NCBI RefSeq assembly: GCF_024453815.1
Contig: NZ_CP072934.1
Span: forward strand, 496,001-560,000
DNA: 64,000 nucleotides
Direction: 5' to 3'
From: Corynebacterium pseudogenitalium
Lineage (GTDB): Bacteria > Actinomycetota > Actinomycetes > Mycobacteriales > Mycobacteriaceae
Made by a program: the position numbers and the translations under genes. Below, piece by piece: positions 44,806 through 54,168 of the stretch; the stretch's first letter is position 1, and each line of letters opens with the position of its first letter. The notes beneath the pieces are model-generated. The model had not been told where the DNA came from. It saw nothing but the letters and a program-made list of their open reading frames with translations, and searched no databases.

Positions 44806-44920
44806 GCAGAAGTTTACATGCGAAAATCATGGCCCGCATCACATTTGGCTCCCTAGTATGAGCTGCAACATCAACGAGGTTTCGCGGTAGCGGAACTACA
44901 ACGAAGACGAAGGAGCCAAG

Positions 44921-46432
44921 ATGATCGAACACAACGTGCGCACGCACCGTTCGGCAGAAGATTTCCCGATTGAAGAGCACCTCGCATACAAGATCGCCAA
45001 GGTTGCAGCAGACCCGGTAGAGGTTCCAGCTGATACGACTGAGATGATCATCAACCGCATTATCGACAATGCGTCGGTCGCCGTCGCTTCCTACGGTCGC
45101 CGCCCAGTCGCGACCGCTCGCGTGATGGCGGAGGCACATCCAGTATCCGAAGGCGGTGCGCAGATTTTTGGTGTCGACGGCTCCTACTCCGCAGAGTGGG
45201 CCGCATTCGCCAACGGTACAGCGGTCCGCGAGCTGGACTTCCACGACACCTTCCTCGCGGCGGAGTACTCCCACCCGGGCGACAACATTCCGCCGATCCT
45301 TGCAGTAGCACAGCACAAGGGCCTCGACGGTAAGGCGCTGATCCGTGGTATCGCGACCGGCTACGAGATCCAGGTCAACCTGGTCAAGGGTATTTGCCTG
45401 CACGAGTGGAAGATTGACCACGTGGCGCACCTCGGCCCATCTGTTGCGGCGGGTCTGGGCACCATGCTGAACCTGGACATTGACACCATCTACCAGGCGG
45501 TTGGCCAGGCGCTGCACACTACGACGGCGACGCGCCAGTCCCGCAAGGGCCTCATCTCTTCTTGGAAGGCGTCCGCCCCGGCATTCGCCGGCAAGATGGG
45601 CATCGAGGCCGTCGACCGCGCGATGCGCGGCGAGGGTGCACCCGCTCCGATTTGGGAGGGCGAGGACGGCTTCATCGCCTGGATGCTGCATTCCCCAGAA
45701 CGCACCTACGTGGTGCCACTGCCTGCAGACGGTGAGGCAAAGCGCGCAATCCTGGATACCTACACCAAGGAGCATTCGGCTGAGTACCAGTCGCAGGCCC
45801 CAATCGACCTGGCGCGCCGCATGAAGCAGACCATCGCGGATGCCGGTAAGTCCACCGCCGATATCGAGTCCATCGTGCTGCACACCTCGCACCACACGCA
45901 CTACGTCATCGGCACCGGCGCCAACGACCCTCAGAAGATGGACCCGAAGGCATCCCGCGAGACCCTCGACCACTCGATTATGTACATCTTCGCCGTAGCA
46001 CTCGAGGACGGCACGTGGCACCACGTCGACTCCTACGCCCCGGAACGCGCGAACCGCCCAGAGACGGTCACGCTGTGGCACAAGATCTCCACCGTCGAGG
46101 ACCCGGAGTGGACGCGCCGCTACCACTCGCAGGACCCGGCCGAGAAGGCGTTCGGCGCAAAGGCCGTCATCACCTTCAACGACGGCACCGTCATCGAGGA
46201 TGAGATGGCCGTGGCGGACGCTCACCCACTGGGGGCACGCCCGTTTGCCCGTGAGCAGTACATCCAGAAGTTCCGCACGCTGGCGGAAGGGATCGTCGAT
46301 AAGGAAGAGCAGGACCGTTTCCTTGAAGACGTGCAGAACCTCGAGCAGCTCACCGACTTGAGCAAGCTCAACATCAAGGTGAACGCGGACGCGCAAGCCA
46401 ATGCTCCTCAGATCCCAGGAGGGATTTTCTAA
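44921..46432 (+). CDS. prpD: 2-methylcitrate dehydratase PrpD
   Basis: 503 aa, MmgE/PrpD family. It dehydrates 2-methylcitrate to 2-methylaconitate in propionate breakdown. Family sequences include [43 protein letters not shown] and the large C-terminal lid domain with [20 protein letters not shown] lies just upstream of the ATG. It is the first gene of prpDBC and is divergent from prpR. prpB begins 1 bp after its stop. Confidence 0.93.
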   Translation: MIEHNVRTHRSAEDFPIEEHLAYKIAKVAADPVEVPADTTEMIINRIIDNASVAVASYGRRPVATARVMAEAHPVSEGGAQIFGVDGSYSAEWAAFANGTAVRELDFHDTFLAAEYSHPGDNIPPILAVAQHKGLDGKALIRGIATGYEIQVNLVKGICLHEWKIDHVAHLGPSVAAGLGTMLNLDIDTIYQAVGQALHTTTATRQSRKGLISSWKASAPAFAGKMGIEAVDRAMRGEGAPAPIWEGEDGFIAWMLHSPERTYVVPLPADGEAKRAILDTYTKEHSAEYQSQAPIDLARRMKQTIADAGKSTADIESIVLHTSHHTHYVIGTGANDPQKMDPKASRETLDHSIMYIFAVALEDGTWHHVDSYAPERANRPETVTLWHKISTVEDPEWTRRYHSQDPAEKAFGAKAVITFNDGTVIEDEMAVADAHPLGARPFAREQYIQKFRTLAEGIVDKEEQDRFLEDVQNLEQLTDLSKLNIKVNADAQANAPQIPGGIF

Positions 46433-46433
46433 G

Positions 46434-47354
46434 ATGTTTGTTCCTGATACAACGCCAAATGAGCGCCGACTGGCGCTGCGGGCCTCACTCGAGTCCACCG
46501 AAATTACAAAACTGCCCGGCGCGTTCAATCCGCTGACGGCTCGACTCATCGAGGACATCGGTGGCTTCGAAGGTGTCTACGTCTCCGGCGCGGTACTCGC
46601 CAACGACCTAGGCCTGCCGGATATTGGGCTGACCACACTGACGGAGGTCGCGCAGCGCGGCGGGCACATCGCTCGCGCTACGAACCTTCCAGTGCTTATC
46701 GACGCCGACACCGGCTTCGGCGAACCGATGTCCGCAGCACGCACCGTGGCTGAGTTCGAGGCCGCGGGGCTTGCCTCGCTGCACCTGGAGGACCAGGTGA
46801 ACCCGAAGCGCTGCGGGCACCTCGACGGCAAGGAAGTAGTGCCGCGTGACCTGATGGTGCGACGCATCAGCGCCGCAGTAAAGGAGCGCCACGACGATGC
46901 ATTCGTCATCTGTGCGCGTACCGACGCGGCTGGCATCGAGGGCATCGACTCCGCAATCGAGCGGGCCAAGGCTTACGCAGATGCCGGCGCGGACCTTATC
47001 TTTACGGAGGCACTCTATACCGAGAAGGACTTCGAGACCTTCCGCAAGGCCGTCGATATCCTGCTGCTGGCGAACATGACGGAGTTCGGTAAGACCAAGC
47101 TGCTCTCCGCCGGAACCTTGCAGGACCTCGGCTATAACGCGGTGATCTGGCCGGTGACCACGTTCCGCCTCGCAATGGGGCAGACCGAGGCCATGCTCCG
47201 CGACATCGCGGAAACCGGCACGCAGGAGCCGTGGTTGGACCGCATGCAGCACAGGTCCCGCCTATACGAGCTGGTCAAGTACGAAGACTTCAACCAGTTC
47301 GACCAGTCCGTCTTCACATATTCCAAGGACACCTACTCGTCCACATTCGAGTAA
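46434..47354 (+). CDS. prpB: 2-methylisocitrate lyase PrpB
   Basis: 306 aa, isocitrate-lyase superfamily. It splits 2-methylisocitrate to pyruvate and succinate. The catalytic cysteine is Cys127 in KRCGH (125-129), and the metal-binding region is DADTGFGEP. The ATG at 46434 follows AGGAGGG; a longer frame from 46401 lies in the end of prpD and is rejected. Confidence 0.93.
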   Translation: MFVPDTTPNERRLALRASLESTEITKLPGAFNPLTARLIEDIGGFEGVYVSGAVLANDLGLPDIGLTTLTEVAQRGGHIARATNLPVLIDADTGFGEPMSAARTVAEFEAAGLASLHLEDQVNPKRCGHLDGKEVVPRDLMVRRISAAVKERHDDAFVICARTDAAGIEGIDSAIERAKAYADAGADLIFTEALYTEKDFETFRKAVDILLLANMTEFGKTKLLSAGTLQDLGYNAVIWPVTTFRLAMGQTEAMLRDIAETGTQEPWLDRMQHRSRLYELVKYEDFNQFDQSVFTYSKDTYSSTFE

Positions 47355-47385
47355 TCCCTATCCCGCATCCCTAACCCAATCCCTA
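47354..47385. repeat. Three short tandem units of ATCCCTA between prpB and prpC
   Basis: ATCCCTA starts at 47354, 47367 and 47379, so the unit is 12-13 bp (ATCCCTATCCCGC-like). The tract fills most of the 51-bp gap and ends before the prpC ribosome-binding site. Confidence 0.6.
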
Positions 47386-47405
47386 TCCTGAAAGGACTTC
47401 ATCCC

Positions 47406-48566
47406 ATGACCACTCAAGAAATCAAGAAGGGCCTCGCTGGCGTCGTTGCGGACTACACCGCAATCTCCAAGGTCAACCCTGAGACCAACTCCCTGCTGTA
47501 CTACGGTTACCCGGTCCACGAGCTGGCAGAGCACTGCACCTTCGAAGAGGTTGCGTACCTGCTTTGGCACGGCGAGCTGCCAGACAAGTCGGGCGCAGAG
47601 GAGTTCCGCCTCGGATGCATGAACAACCGCGACATCGATGAGGAACTCATCCAGGTCATTAACTACCTGCCGAAGGACTGCCACCCGATGGACGTGCTGC
47701 GCACCGCAGTGTCCTTCCTGGGCACCCGCGACGAGTACAAGTTCACCCCGGATGCTGACCACATCCGCAAGATCGGTACCGAGCTGCTGGCGAAGCTGCC
47801 GACCATCGTGGCCACCGACATTCGCCGCCGCCAGGGCAAGGGCTACATCGCCCCGAGCAAGGACAAGGGCTTCTCGGAGAACTTCCTCTGGATGGTCTTC
47901 GGTGACGAAGAAGGGGCCCCGGCAACCATCCCGTCGGATATCGAGGCATTCGAGAAGACCATGATTCTCTACGCGGAGCACTCCTTCAACGCGTCCACCT
48001 TCACCGCCCGCACGGTGACCTCGACGCAGTCCGACGCCTGGTCTGCGATCACCGCGGCGATCGGCGCACTGAAGGGCCCGCTGCACGGTGGCGCGAACGA
48101 GTTCGTCATGCACCACATGAAGGAAATCGACGACCCAGCAAACGCGGAGCAGTGGTGCCTGAACAAGCTGAAGAACAAGGAGCTCGTCATGGGCTTCGGC
48201 CACCGCGTGTACAAGAAGGGCGACTCGCGCGTGCCGACCATGGAAGCCGCGTTCAAGAAGCTCGCCGCGGAGCACAAGGACCAGGGCGCCGAGAAGTGGG
48301 TGGAAATCTACGACATCATTGCGAAGACGATGTACGAGAACACGTCCATCAACATCCGCCCGAACCTGGACTTCCCGTCCGGCCCGTCCTACTACATCCT
48401 GGGCTTTGACATCGAGTTCTTCACGCCGCTGTTCGTGATGAGCCGCATCACCGGCTGGACCGCGCACATCATTGAGCAGTACGAGAACAACTCGCTGATC
48501 CGCCCACTGTCCGCGTACAACGGCCCGGAGGAGCGTCACCTGGACGGCACCTACCAGCCGCAGTAA
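47406..48566 (+). CDS. prpC: 2-methylcitrate synthase PrpC
   Basis: 386 aa, citrate synthase fold. It condenses propionyl-CoA with oxaloacetate. The active-site histidines are in LHGGANEFVMHHM and MGFGHRVYKKGDSR, and the late acid is in NLDFPSGPSYYILG. The GAAAGGA box lies upstream of the ATG. It ends the prpDBC operon and is followed by a terminator. Confidence 0.93.
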   Translation: MTTQEIKKGLAGVVADYTAISKVNPETNSLLYYGYPVHELAEHCTFEEVAYLLWHGELPDKSGAEEFRLGCMNNRDIDEELIQVINYLPKDCHPMDVLRTAVSFLGTRDEYKFTPDADHIRKIGTELLAKLPTIVATDIRRRQGKGYIAPSKDKGFSENFLWMVFGDEEGAPATIPSDIEAFEKTMILYAEHSFNASTFTARTVTSTQSDAWSAITAAIGALKGPLHGGANEFVMHHMKEIDDPANAEQWCLNKLKNKELVMGFGHRVYKKGDSRVPTMEAAFKKLAAEHKDQGAEKWVEIYDIIAKTMYENTSINIRPNLDFPSGPSYYILGFDIEFFTPLFVMSRITGWTAHIIEQYENNSLIRPLSAYNGPEERHLDGTYQPQ

Positions 48567-48577
48567 GCCAGAACGAC

Positions 48578-48622
48578 GGGTGGTCTGCCTTTGGGGCGGA
48601 CCATCCGTTTTGTTTGTTTTTA
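48578..48622 (+). terminator. Rho-independent terminator of prpDBC
   Basis: Arms 48578-48589 (GGGTGGTCTGCC) and 48595-48606 (GGCGGACCATCC) form a 12-bp stem with two G-T pairs, a 5-base loop, and the T-rich tail GTTTTGTTTGTTTTTA. It starts 12 bp after the prpC stop. Confidence 0.85.
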
Positions 48623-48644
48623 TATGAGAGGCGTTGACCGCTGA

Positions 48645-48691
48645 CCCCAACTTGGGGGGTAATCGCTATGGGAACAGATGCAATTGTGCAT
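48645..48691. promoter_or_regulatory. Two palindromes upstream of pyc, the first RamA-like
   Basis: CCCCAACTTGGGG (48645-48657) is a perfect palindrome. With its flanks it gives ACCCCA and TGGGGGGT, which fit the two forms of the RamA target (AC4-5 A/G/T and A/C/T G4-6 T/C). ATGCAATTGTGCAT (48678-48691) is a second inverted repeat (ATGCA/TGCAT). Both lie 98-144 bp before the pyc start. Confidence 0.5.
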
Positions 48692-48788
48692 TTTCCCGTG
48701 GTGTGGCGCCAACCTGCGTTAGGATTGTCAGGCCAACCAAATAACATTCAAACTGTCACGTATGTCACAGTATGGAAGGATTGCATCG

Positions 48789-51700
48789 ATGGAGCAGCTC
48801 CCCCTGAATGACCTCCCGGCATTCAAAAAGATCTTGGTAGCAAACCGTGGCGAAATCGCGGTTCGTGCCTTCCGCGCAGCATTTGAGACTGGCGCAAAAA
48901 CTGTCGCGGTGTACCCGCGCGAGGACCGAAAGTCCTACCACCGACCGTTCGCCGACGAAGCCGTACGAATTGGTGTTGAGGGCCAGCCAGTCAAGGCGTA
49001 CCTGGACATCGACGAAATTATCCGTGCGGCGAAAGAGACCGGCGCCGATGCAATTTACCCGGGCTATGGGTTCCTCTCGGAGCGCGCAGACCTTGCGCGC
49101 GCTTGCCGCGACAACGGCATTAAGTTCATCGGCCCAAGCCCAGAGGCGCTTGAGCTGACTGGTGACAAGGCGGCCGCTGTGCACGCTGCTGAGCGCGCCG
49201 GGCTGCCGACGTTGAAGGACTCCGAGCCGTCAACTGACCCGGCGGAGCTCGCCGAGATTGCGAAGGAATTCACCTTCCCGGTCTTCGTCAAGGCAGTCGC
49301 CGGTGGTGGTGGGCGCGGTATGCGCTTCATCGAGAAGATCGAAGATGTCGAGCGCCTCGCGGCAGAGGCATCCCGCGAGGCGGAGGCAGCGTTTGGCGAC
49401 GGCCACGTGTACCTCGAGCGAGCGGTCATCCGCCCGCAGCACATTGAGGTGCAGATCATGGCGGACTCCTACGGCAACGTGGTGCACCTGTTTGAGCGCG
49501 ACTGCTCGCTGCAGCGCCGTCACCAGAAGGTCGTCGAAATCGCTCCGGCACAGCACATCACGCAGGAACAGCGTGAGCGCATCTGCCAGGACGCGGTGAA
49601 CTTCTGTAAGGAGATCAACTACGAGGGCGCCGGTACCGTCGAGTTCCTCGTTGACGAGCAGGGCAACCACGTCTTCATTGAGATGAACCCGCGTGTCCAG
49701 GTGGAGCATACCGTCACCGAGGAAATCACCGGCGTGGACATCGTGAAGAACCAGATGTACATCGCTGCGGGCGCGAAGCTCGAGGACGTGCACCTGACCC
49801 AGGACCTCATCGAGATGAACGGTGCGGCGCTGCAGTGCCGCATCACCACGGAGGACCCGAACAACGGGTTCCGTCCGGACTCCGGCGTGATCACCGGCTA
49901 CAGCTCCCCGGGTGGCGCGGGTGTGCGTCTCGACGGCTCCGCAAACGTCGGTACCGAGATCACCCCGAACTTCGACTCCCTGCTTGTGAAGATGACGTGC
50001 CGTGGCCGTAACTTCCAGGTTGCCGTCGACCGCGCACTGCGCGCGCTTAACGAGTTCACCGTCACCGGTGTCTCCACCAATATTGGCTTCCTGCGCGCGC
50101 TGCTGTCCGACGAGGACTTCCGCTTCAAGCGCATCAACACCGGCTTTATCAACGATCACCCGTTCTTGCTTGAGGCTCCTGCCGCGGCTGACGATGCCGG
50201 CAAGATCCTCGACTACCTGGCGAACGTGACCGTCAATAAGCCAAACGGCCCACGCCCGACCTCGATTCGTCCTTCGAAGAAACTGCCGGAGTTCGATTAC
50301 GGCGACCTGCCACGTGGCTCCCGCGACGACCTGCTGGAGCTCGGCCCGACGAAGTGGGCGGAAAAGATCCGCAACCAGACGGCTCTCGGGGTGACCGAGA
50401 CGACGTTCCGCGATGCGCACCAGTCGCTGCTGGCAACCCGCATCCGTACGAACACGCTGGTCGCTGCGGCGAAGCACGTCGGCCACATGACGCCACAGCT
50501 CGCCTCTGTAGAGGCGTGGGGCGGCGCCACCTACGACGTGGGCATGCGCTTCCTGCACGAGTCTCCGTGGATGCGTCTCGACGCCCTGCGTGAAGCCATC
50601 CCGAACGTGAATATCCAGATGCTGCTGCGCGGCCGCAACACCGTGGGCTACACGCCGTACCCGGACTCGGTGACGAAGGCGTTCGTGAACGAGGCGGCGT
50701 CGTCAGGCATTGATATCTTCCGCATCTTCGACGCCCTCAACGACGTTTCCCAGATGCGCCCCGCTATCGAGGCTGTTCTGGAGACCAACACCACCGTCGC
50801 CGAGGTTGCGATGGCGTACTCGGGCAACCTGCTCGACCCCGCCGAGGACATCTACACGCTGGACTACTACCTGCGTCTGGCCGAAGAGATTGTCGACGCC
50901 GGCGCGCACGTCCTGGCGATCAAGGATATGGCCGGCCTGATGCGTCCGGGCGCTGCCGCGAAACTGGTCAAGGCGCTGCGCGAGCGCTTCGACCTGCCTG
51001 TTCACGTGCACACTCACGACACGGCTGGCGGCCAGCTAGCGACCTACCTGGCGGCCGCAAATGCTGGCGCGGACATTGTGGATGTGGCGTCGGCACCGCT
51101 GGCGGGTACCACCTCGCAGCCGTCGCTGTCCGCACTCGTTGCTGCCTTCGCGAACACCGAGCGTGACACCGGCATTGACCTGCAGGCTGTCAGCGACCTC
51201 GAGCCGTACTGGGAGGCCGTGCGCCAGGTTTACGCTCCGTTTGAATCTGGTATTCCTGGCCCGACCGGTCGTGTGTACAAGCACGAAATCCCGGGCGGTC
51301 AGCTTTCCAACCTGCGTACGCAGGCGAAGGCGCTGGGCCTGGGCAACCGCTTCGAGCTCATCGAGGACTACTATGCCGCGGTGAACGAGATCCTCGGCCG
51401 CCCGACGAAGGTCACGCCGTCGTCGAAGGTTGTGGGTGACCTTGCGCTGCACCTGGTGGGTGCGGGCGTGGACCCGAAGGACTTCGCGGAGAACCCGCGC
51501 AAGTACGACATCCCTGAGTCCGTCATCGGCTTCCTGCAGGGTGAACTGGGTACGCCTCCGGGTGGCTGGCCGCTGCTGCGCGACAAGGCGCTCGAGGACC
51601 GCCAGGAAGTCGACCACACGGTGGACGTGCCGGAAGAGCTCGCTGGTGACCTTGATTCCGAGGACCACGTGACGCGCCGTGCTGCGCTGGACCAGCTGCT

Positions 51701-52211
51701 GTTCCCGAAGCAGTACAAGGAGTTCCTGGAACACCGCCGCACCTACGGCATCACGGACCACCTGTCGGACCGCACCTTCTTCTACGGCCTTGTTGAGGGT
51801 GAGGAGACGATGATCTGGTACGGCGAGCTCGAGGATCACCTGCCGCCGCTCGTGGTCAACCTTGACGCCGTGGGCGAGCCCGATGAGAAGGGCATGCGCC
51901 AGGTCATCCTGACGGTCAACGGCCAGATCCGTCCGATGCAGGTCAGGGACGAGAACGCCGAGTCCACAGTCGCCGAGGTGGAGAAAGCTGATCCGTCGCA
52001 GGAAGGCCACGTTGCGGCACCGTTCGCTGGTGTGGTGAACGTGACCGTCAAGCCTGGCGACGAAGTCAAGGCCGGCGACCAGGTTGCTTCTATCGAAGCG
52101 ATGAAGATGGAGGCCGCGATCTCGGCGGCGAAGGACGGCACCATCGAGCGAGTCGCCTTCACGCAGGCAACCAAGGTGGAGGGCGGCGACCTGGTCGTCG
52201 TGATCTCCTAA
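48789..52211 (+). CDS. pyc: Pyruvate carboxylase
   Basis: 1140 aa, the same length as the C. glutamicum enzyme. It carboxylates pyruvate to oxaloacetate. Domains in order: biotin carboxylase ([18 protein letters not shown] to about 460, with GGGGRGMRF), carboxyltransferase (TTFRDAHQSLLATRIR, metal-binding HVHTHDTAGG), a tetramerisation part, and biotinyl carrier with Lys1106 in EAMKMEAA. The ATG at 48789 follows GGAAGGA. Together with prpDBC and accBC it forms a region of CO2-fixing and propionate genes. Confidence 0.95.
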   Translation: MEQLPLNDLPAFKKILVANRGEIAVRAFRAAFETGAKTVAVYPREDRKSYHRPFADEAVRIGVEGQPVKAYLDIDEIIRAAKETGADAIYPGYGFLSERADLARACRDNGIKFIGPSPEALELTGDKAAAVHAAERAGLPTLKDSEPSTDPAELAEIAKEFTFPVFVKAVAGGGGRGMRFIEKIEDVERLAAEASREAEAAFGDGHVYLERAVIRPQHIEVQIMADSYGNVVHLFERDCSLQRRHQKVVEIAPAQHITQEQRERICQDAVNFCKEINYEGAGTVEFLVDEQGNHVFIEMNPRVQVEHTVTEEITGVDIVKNQMYIAAGAKLEDVHLTQDLIEMNGAALQCRITTEDPNNGFRPDSGVITGYSSPGGAGVRLDGSANVGTEITPNFDSLLVKMTCRGRNFQVAVDRALRALNEFTVTGVSTNIGFLRALLSDEDFRFKRINTGFINDHPFLLEAPAAADDAGKILDYLANVTVNKPNGPRPTSIRPSKKLPEFDYGDLPRGSRDDLLELGPTKWAEKIRNQTALGVTETTFRDAHQSLLATRIRTNTLVAAAKHVGHMTPQLASVEAWGGATYDVGMRFLHESPWMRLDALREAIPNVNIQMLLRGRNTVGYTPYPDSVTKAFVNEAASSGIDIFRIFDALNDVSQMRPAIEAVLETNTTVAEVAMAYSGNLLDPAEDIYTLDYYLRLAEEIVDAGAHVLAIKDMAGLMRPGAAAKLVKALRERFDLPVHVHTHDTAGGQLATYLAAANAGADIVDVASAPLAGTTSQPSLSALVAAFANTERDTGIDLQAVSDLEPYWEAVRQVYAPFESGIPGPTGRVYKHEIPGGQLSNLRTQAKALGLGNRFELIEDYYAAVNEILGRPTKVTPSSKVVGDLALHLVGAGVDPKDFAENPRKYDIPESVIGFLQGELGTPPGGWPLLRDKALEDRQEVDHTVDVPEELAGDLDSEDHVTRRAALDQLLFPKQYKEFLEHRRTYGITDHLSDRTFFYGLVEGEETMIWYGELEDHLPPLVVNLDAVGEPDEKGMRQVILTVNGQIRPMQVRDENAESTVAEVEKADPSQEGHVAAPFAGVVNVTVKPGDEVKAGDQVASIEAMKMEAAISAAKDGTIERVAFTQATKVEGGDLVVVIS

Positions 52212-52228
52212 AGGGTTTCTCGCCGCAG

Positions 52229-52726
52229 TTAGCCGACGTTGCAGTCAAACACCATGACATTGGCAACGTCGGCAACCGTGGTGAAGCCGAACTGCTCGTA
52301 ACGGTGGCGCGCACGCTCGTTGTCTGGGTCAACCCAGAGAGCGACGCGGGGCGCGCCTTGTTGCGCTGCAAGCTCAATGACTGCGCGTAGCAGTTTCGAG
52401 CCGAGCCGGTGGCCTGCGAAGCGGCGTTCCACCGCGATGGCGAGCTCCGGCACGTCGGGGCCGAGGTTTGCGTGGCCTGCATCCGGGTCATCCCAGTAGC
52501 GCAGCCACACGCCACCGGCGGGGGTGCGGAACTCATCGCAGGCGATAATGCCGCCGTCGCGCTCCGGGTCCCAGTGGTCCACGTAGTCGGTCACCCCGAG
52601 GCGCTCCTCGTGCCCGACGGGCGCGGTTTCATCGCCGAATACGTCCGCAAGAAAGTTCAGGCGCTGCAGGTACATGCGGTCTGATTCGGTGGCTTGGCGT
52701 AGAGTAAACGACTTGTTTTGTGTCAT
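52229..52726 (-). CDS. GNAT-family N-acetyltransferase
   Basis: 165 aa. The GNAT motif A with the acetyl-CoA loop reads ELAIAVERRFAGHRLGSKLLRAV, and motif B is GAPRVALWVDPDNERARHRYEQFGF. Its N-terminus (LRQATESDRMYLQRLNFLADVFGDE) and middle (DHWDPERDGGIIACDE) closely match the gene at 53680, so the two are paralogues. Substrate unknown. It converges with pyc. Confidence 0.85.
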   Translation of the reverse strand: MTQNKSFTLRQATESDRMYLQRLNFLADVFGDETAPVGHEERLGVTDYVDHWDPERDGGIIACDEFRTPAGGVWLRYWDDPDAGHANLGPDVPELAIAVERRFAGHRLGSKLLRAVIELAAQQGAPRVALWVDPDNERARHRYEQFGFTTVADVANVMVFDCNVG

Positions 52727-52790
52727 GGTGCCACTGTAACGCGACTACTACGGATAGGCGCAGCCAGGGCCGTGCGGTACCCTGTGGCCT

Positions 52791-53693
52791 ATGCGAGGAG
52801 GAACTGCACGCGGCATCGGGGCCGTCACTGTGGCGTTGGCCCTTGGTATCTCACACGGGGCTGCGGTCGCGGCGCCGGTGGTGCAGCAGGGGGGTCTGAT
52901 TGTTGTTGGTAGCAACGTGAAATGCACCGTCGCGATGAATGACAAAAACCAGGGCGTGAGCTACACCAGCGCCCACTGTGGCAGCAACGGGGATCGTGTC
53001 ACCGTCCAGGGGGCCGAAGGCCTCACCGGAACGTTTATCCCCTCGCCGTTGTACCGCGATGAGGAGGATTACACCGCGAACGACTGGGCCATGGTGGTCT
53101 GGGACGACGGCGTGGCCCTCGGCCCGAACTGGCTCAGCGGAGACACCCTTATTTCCCCAGGCACGACGCTGACCTCGAAGGATCGCGTGTGTACCTACGG
53201 CGGGGTGACGAAGGCGAAGCGCTGCGGTTCGTTCGCTGCGCGCCTCGGCAACACGGTGTTCAGTACGCTCCCAAATGGCCAGGCAGGCGACTCCGGTGCA
53301 CCCGTGTGGGTCGAAGGCAAAGGAATGATCGGGCCGTACTCGGGCGTGAGCAACATCTCCTCATCGTCGGGCGTGCGCGGGCTTTCCCGCGCGGTTCACC
53401 CGGAAGACGGCCGCGACTACGGCAGCGATGACGAAATCGAGGTGCTCAAGCGCTGGTTCCATATCGACGGCCCCGTGGTGCACACCGCCAAGCGCCCAGT
53501 AGAAACGGCCGCGAAGGCAGGGGCGCAGTTGGGCAAGCGCCTGGACTCGCTGTCCTCCGAGGATGACTCCGCAGTGCGCGGTGTGTTGCCAGTCGTGCTG
53601 GCAATCGTGTTGGGCGTACTCGTCGCCGCGGCACCCGACATCGTCTCTATCGTCGAATCGTGGCGCTCAATAGCAGCGGCTAGAGGTCAATAA
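52791..53693 (+). CDS. Trypsin-like (S1) protease, exported, with a C-terminal membrane anchor
   Basis: 300 aa. Signal peptide with likely cleavage after AVA (28). Catalytic His62 (TSAHCGSNGD), Asp98 (NDWAMVVWDD) and Ser168 (AGDSGAPVW) are all present; Cys45/Cys63 and Cys134/Cys145 fit the disulfides of small S1 enzymes. After about residue 205 comes a stalk and a membrane segment (LPVVLAIVLGVLVAAAPDIV), so it is anchored at the cell surface. It sits between two paralogous GNAT genes and its end overlaps the second one by 14 bp. Confidence 0.85.
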   Translation: MRGGTARGIGAVTVALALGISHGAAVAAPVVQQGGLIVVGSNVKCTVAMNDKNQGVSYTSAHCGSNGDRVTVQGAEGLTGTFIPSPLYRDEEDYTANDWAMVVWDDGVALGPNWLSGDTLISPGTTLTSKDRVCTYGGVTKAKRCGSFAARLGNTVFSTLPNGQAGDSGAPVWVEGKGMIGPYSGVSNISSSSGVRGLSRAVHPEDGRDYGSDDEIEVLKRWFHIDGPVVHTAKRPVETAAKAGAQLGKRLDSLSSEDDSAVRGVLPVVLAIVLGVLVAAAPDIVSIVESWRSIAAARGQ

Positions 53694-54165
53694 CCATGGT
53701 GCCCGGGTGTGGGGCATCGGCAACATCCCGGAAGCCGAATTTCTCATAGACGTGGCGGGCTTTGGGGTTGTCGGCGTCGACAGATAAAGCGAGCTGTCGC
53801 GCACCCTTGTCGCGCGCGAGCTCGCAAGCCTGCTCAATCATCGTGCGTGACAGGCCCTTGCCCTGCGCGCGGGCTTCAATCGCGATGGCGAACTCGGGGA
53901 TATCCGGCCCAAGGTTTGCCCACCCCACGGCGGAGGTATCCTCCCAGAACCGCAGCCAGATCGCCCCGGCCGGTACGCCGAGGGCGTCGTAGACGATGAC
54001 GCCGCCGTCGCGCTCCGGATCCCAGTCGCCGATGTAGCCTGCGGCGTAGGTGGGGTAGTCACTGAACAGTTCGCTCGATTCATCACCGTGCGCCTCGGCG
54101 AGGAAGTAAATACGCTCGAGGTACGTGCGGTCGGACTCGGTGGCCCGACGGAAACTAAAGTCCAT
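53680..54165 (-). CDS. GNAT-family N-acetyltransferase, paralogue of the gene at 52229
   Basis: 161 aa. Same layout as the protein at 52229: FRRATESDRTYLERIYFLAEAHGDE at the start, DWDPERDGGVIVYDA, the acetyl-CoA loop FAIAIEARAQGKGLSRTMIEQA, and DADNPKARHVYEKFGF at the end. The substrate is unknown. It lies 3 bp downstream of accBC on the same strand and may be read from that transcript. Confidence 0.85.
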   Translation of the reverse strand: MDFSFRRATESDRTYLERIYFLAEAHGDESSELFSDYPTYAAGYIGDWDPERDGGVIVYDALGVPAGAIWLRFWEDTSAVGWANLGPDIPEFAIAIEARAQGKGLSRTMIEQACELARDKGARQLALSVDADNPKARHVYEKFGFRDVADAPHPGTMVIDL

Positions 54166-54168
54166 GGG

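Noticed and set aside
49230..50558. A 442-codon - strand open frame
   Set aside because: It is antisense to the biotin carboxylase part of pyc.
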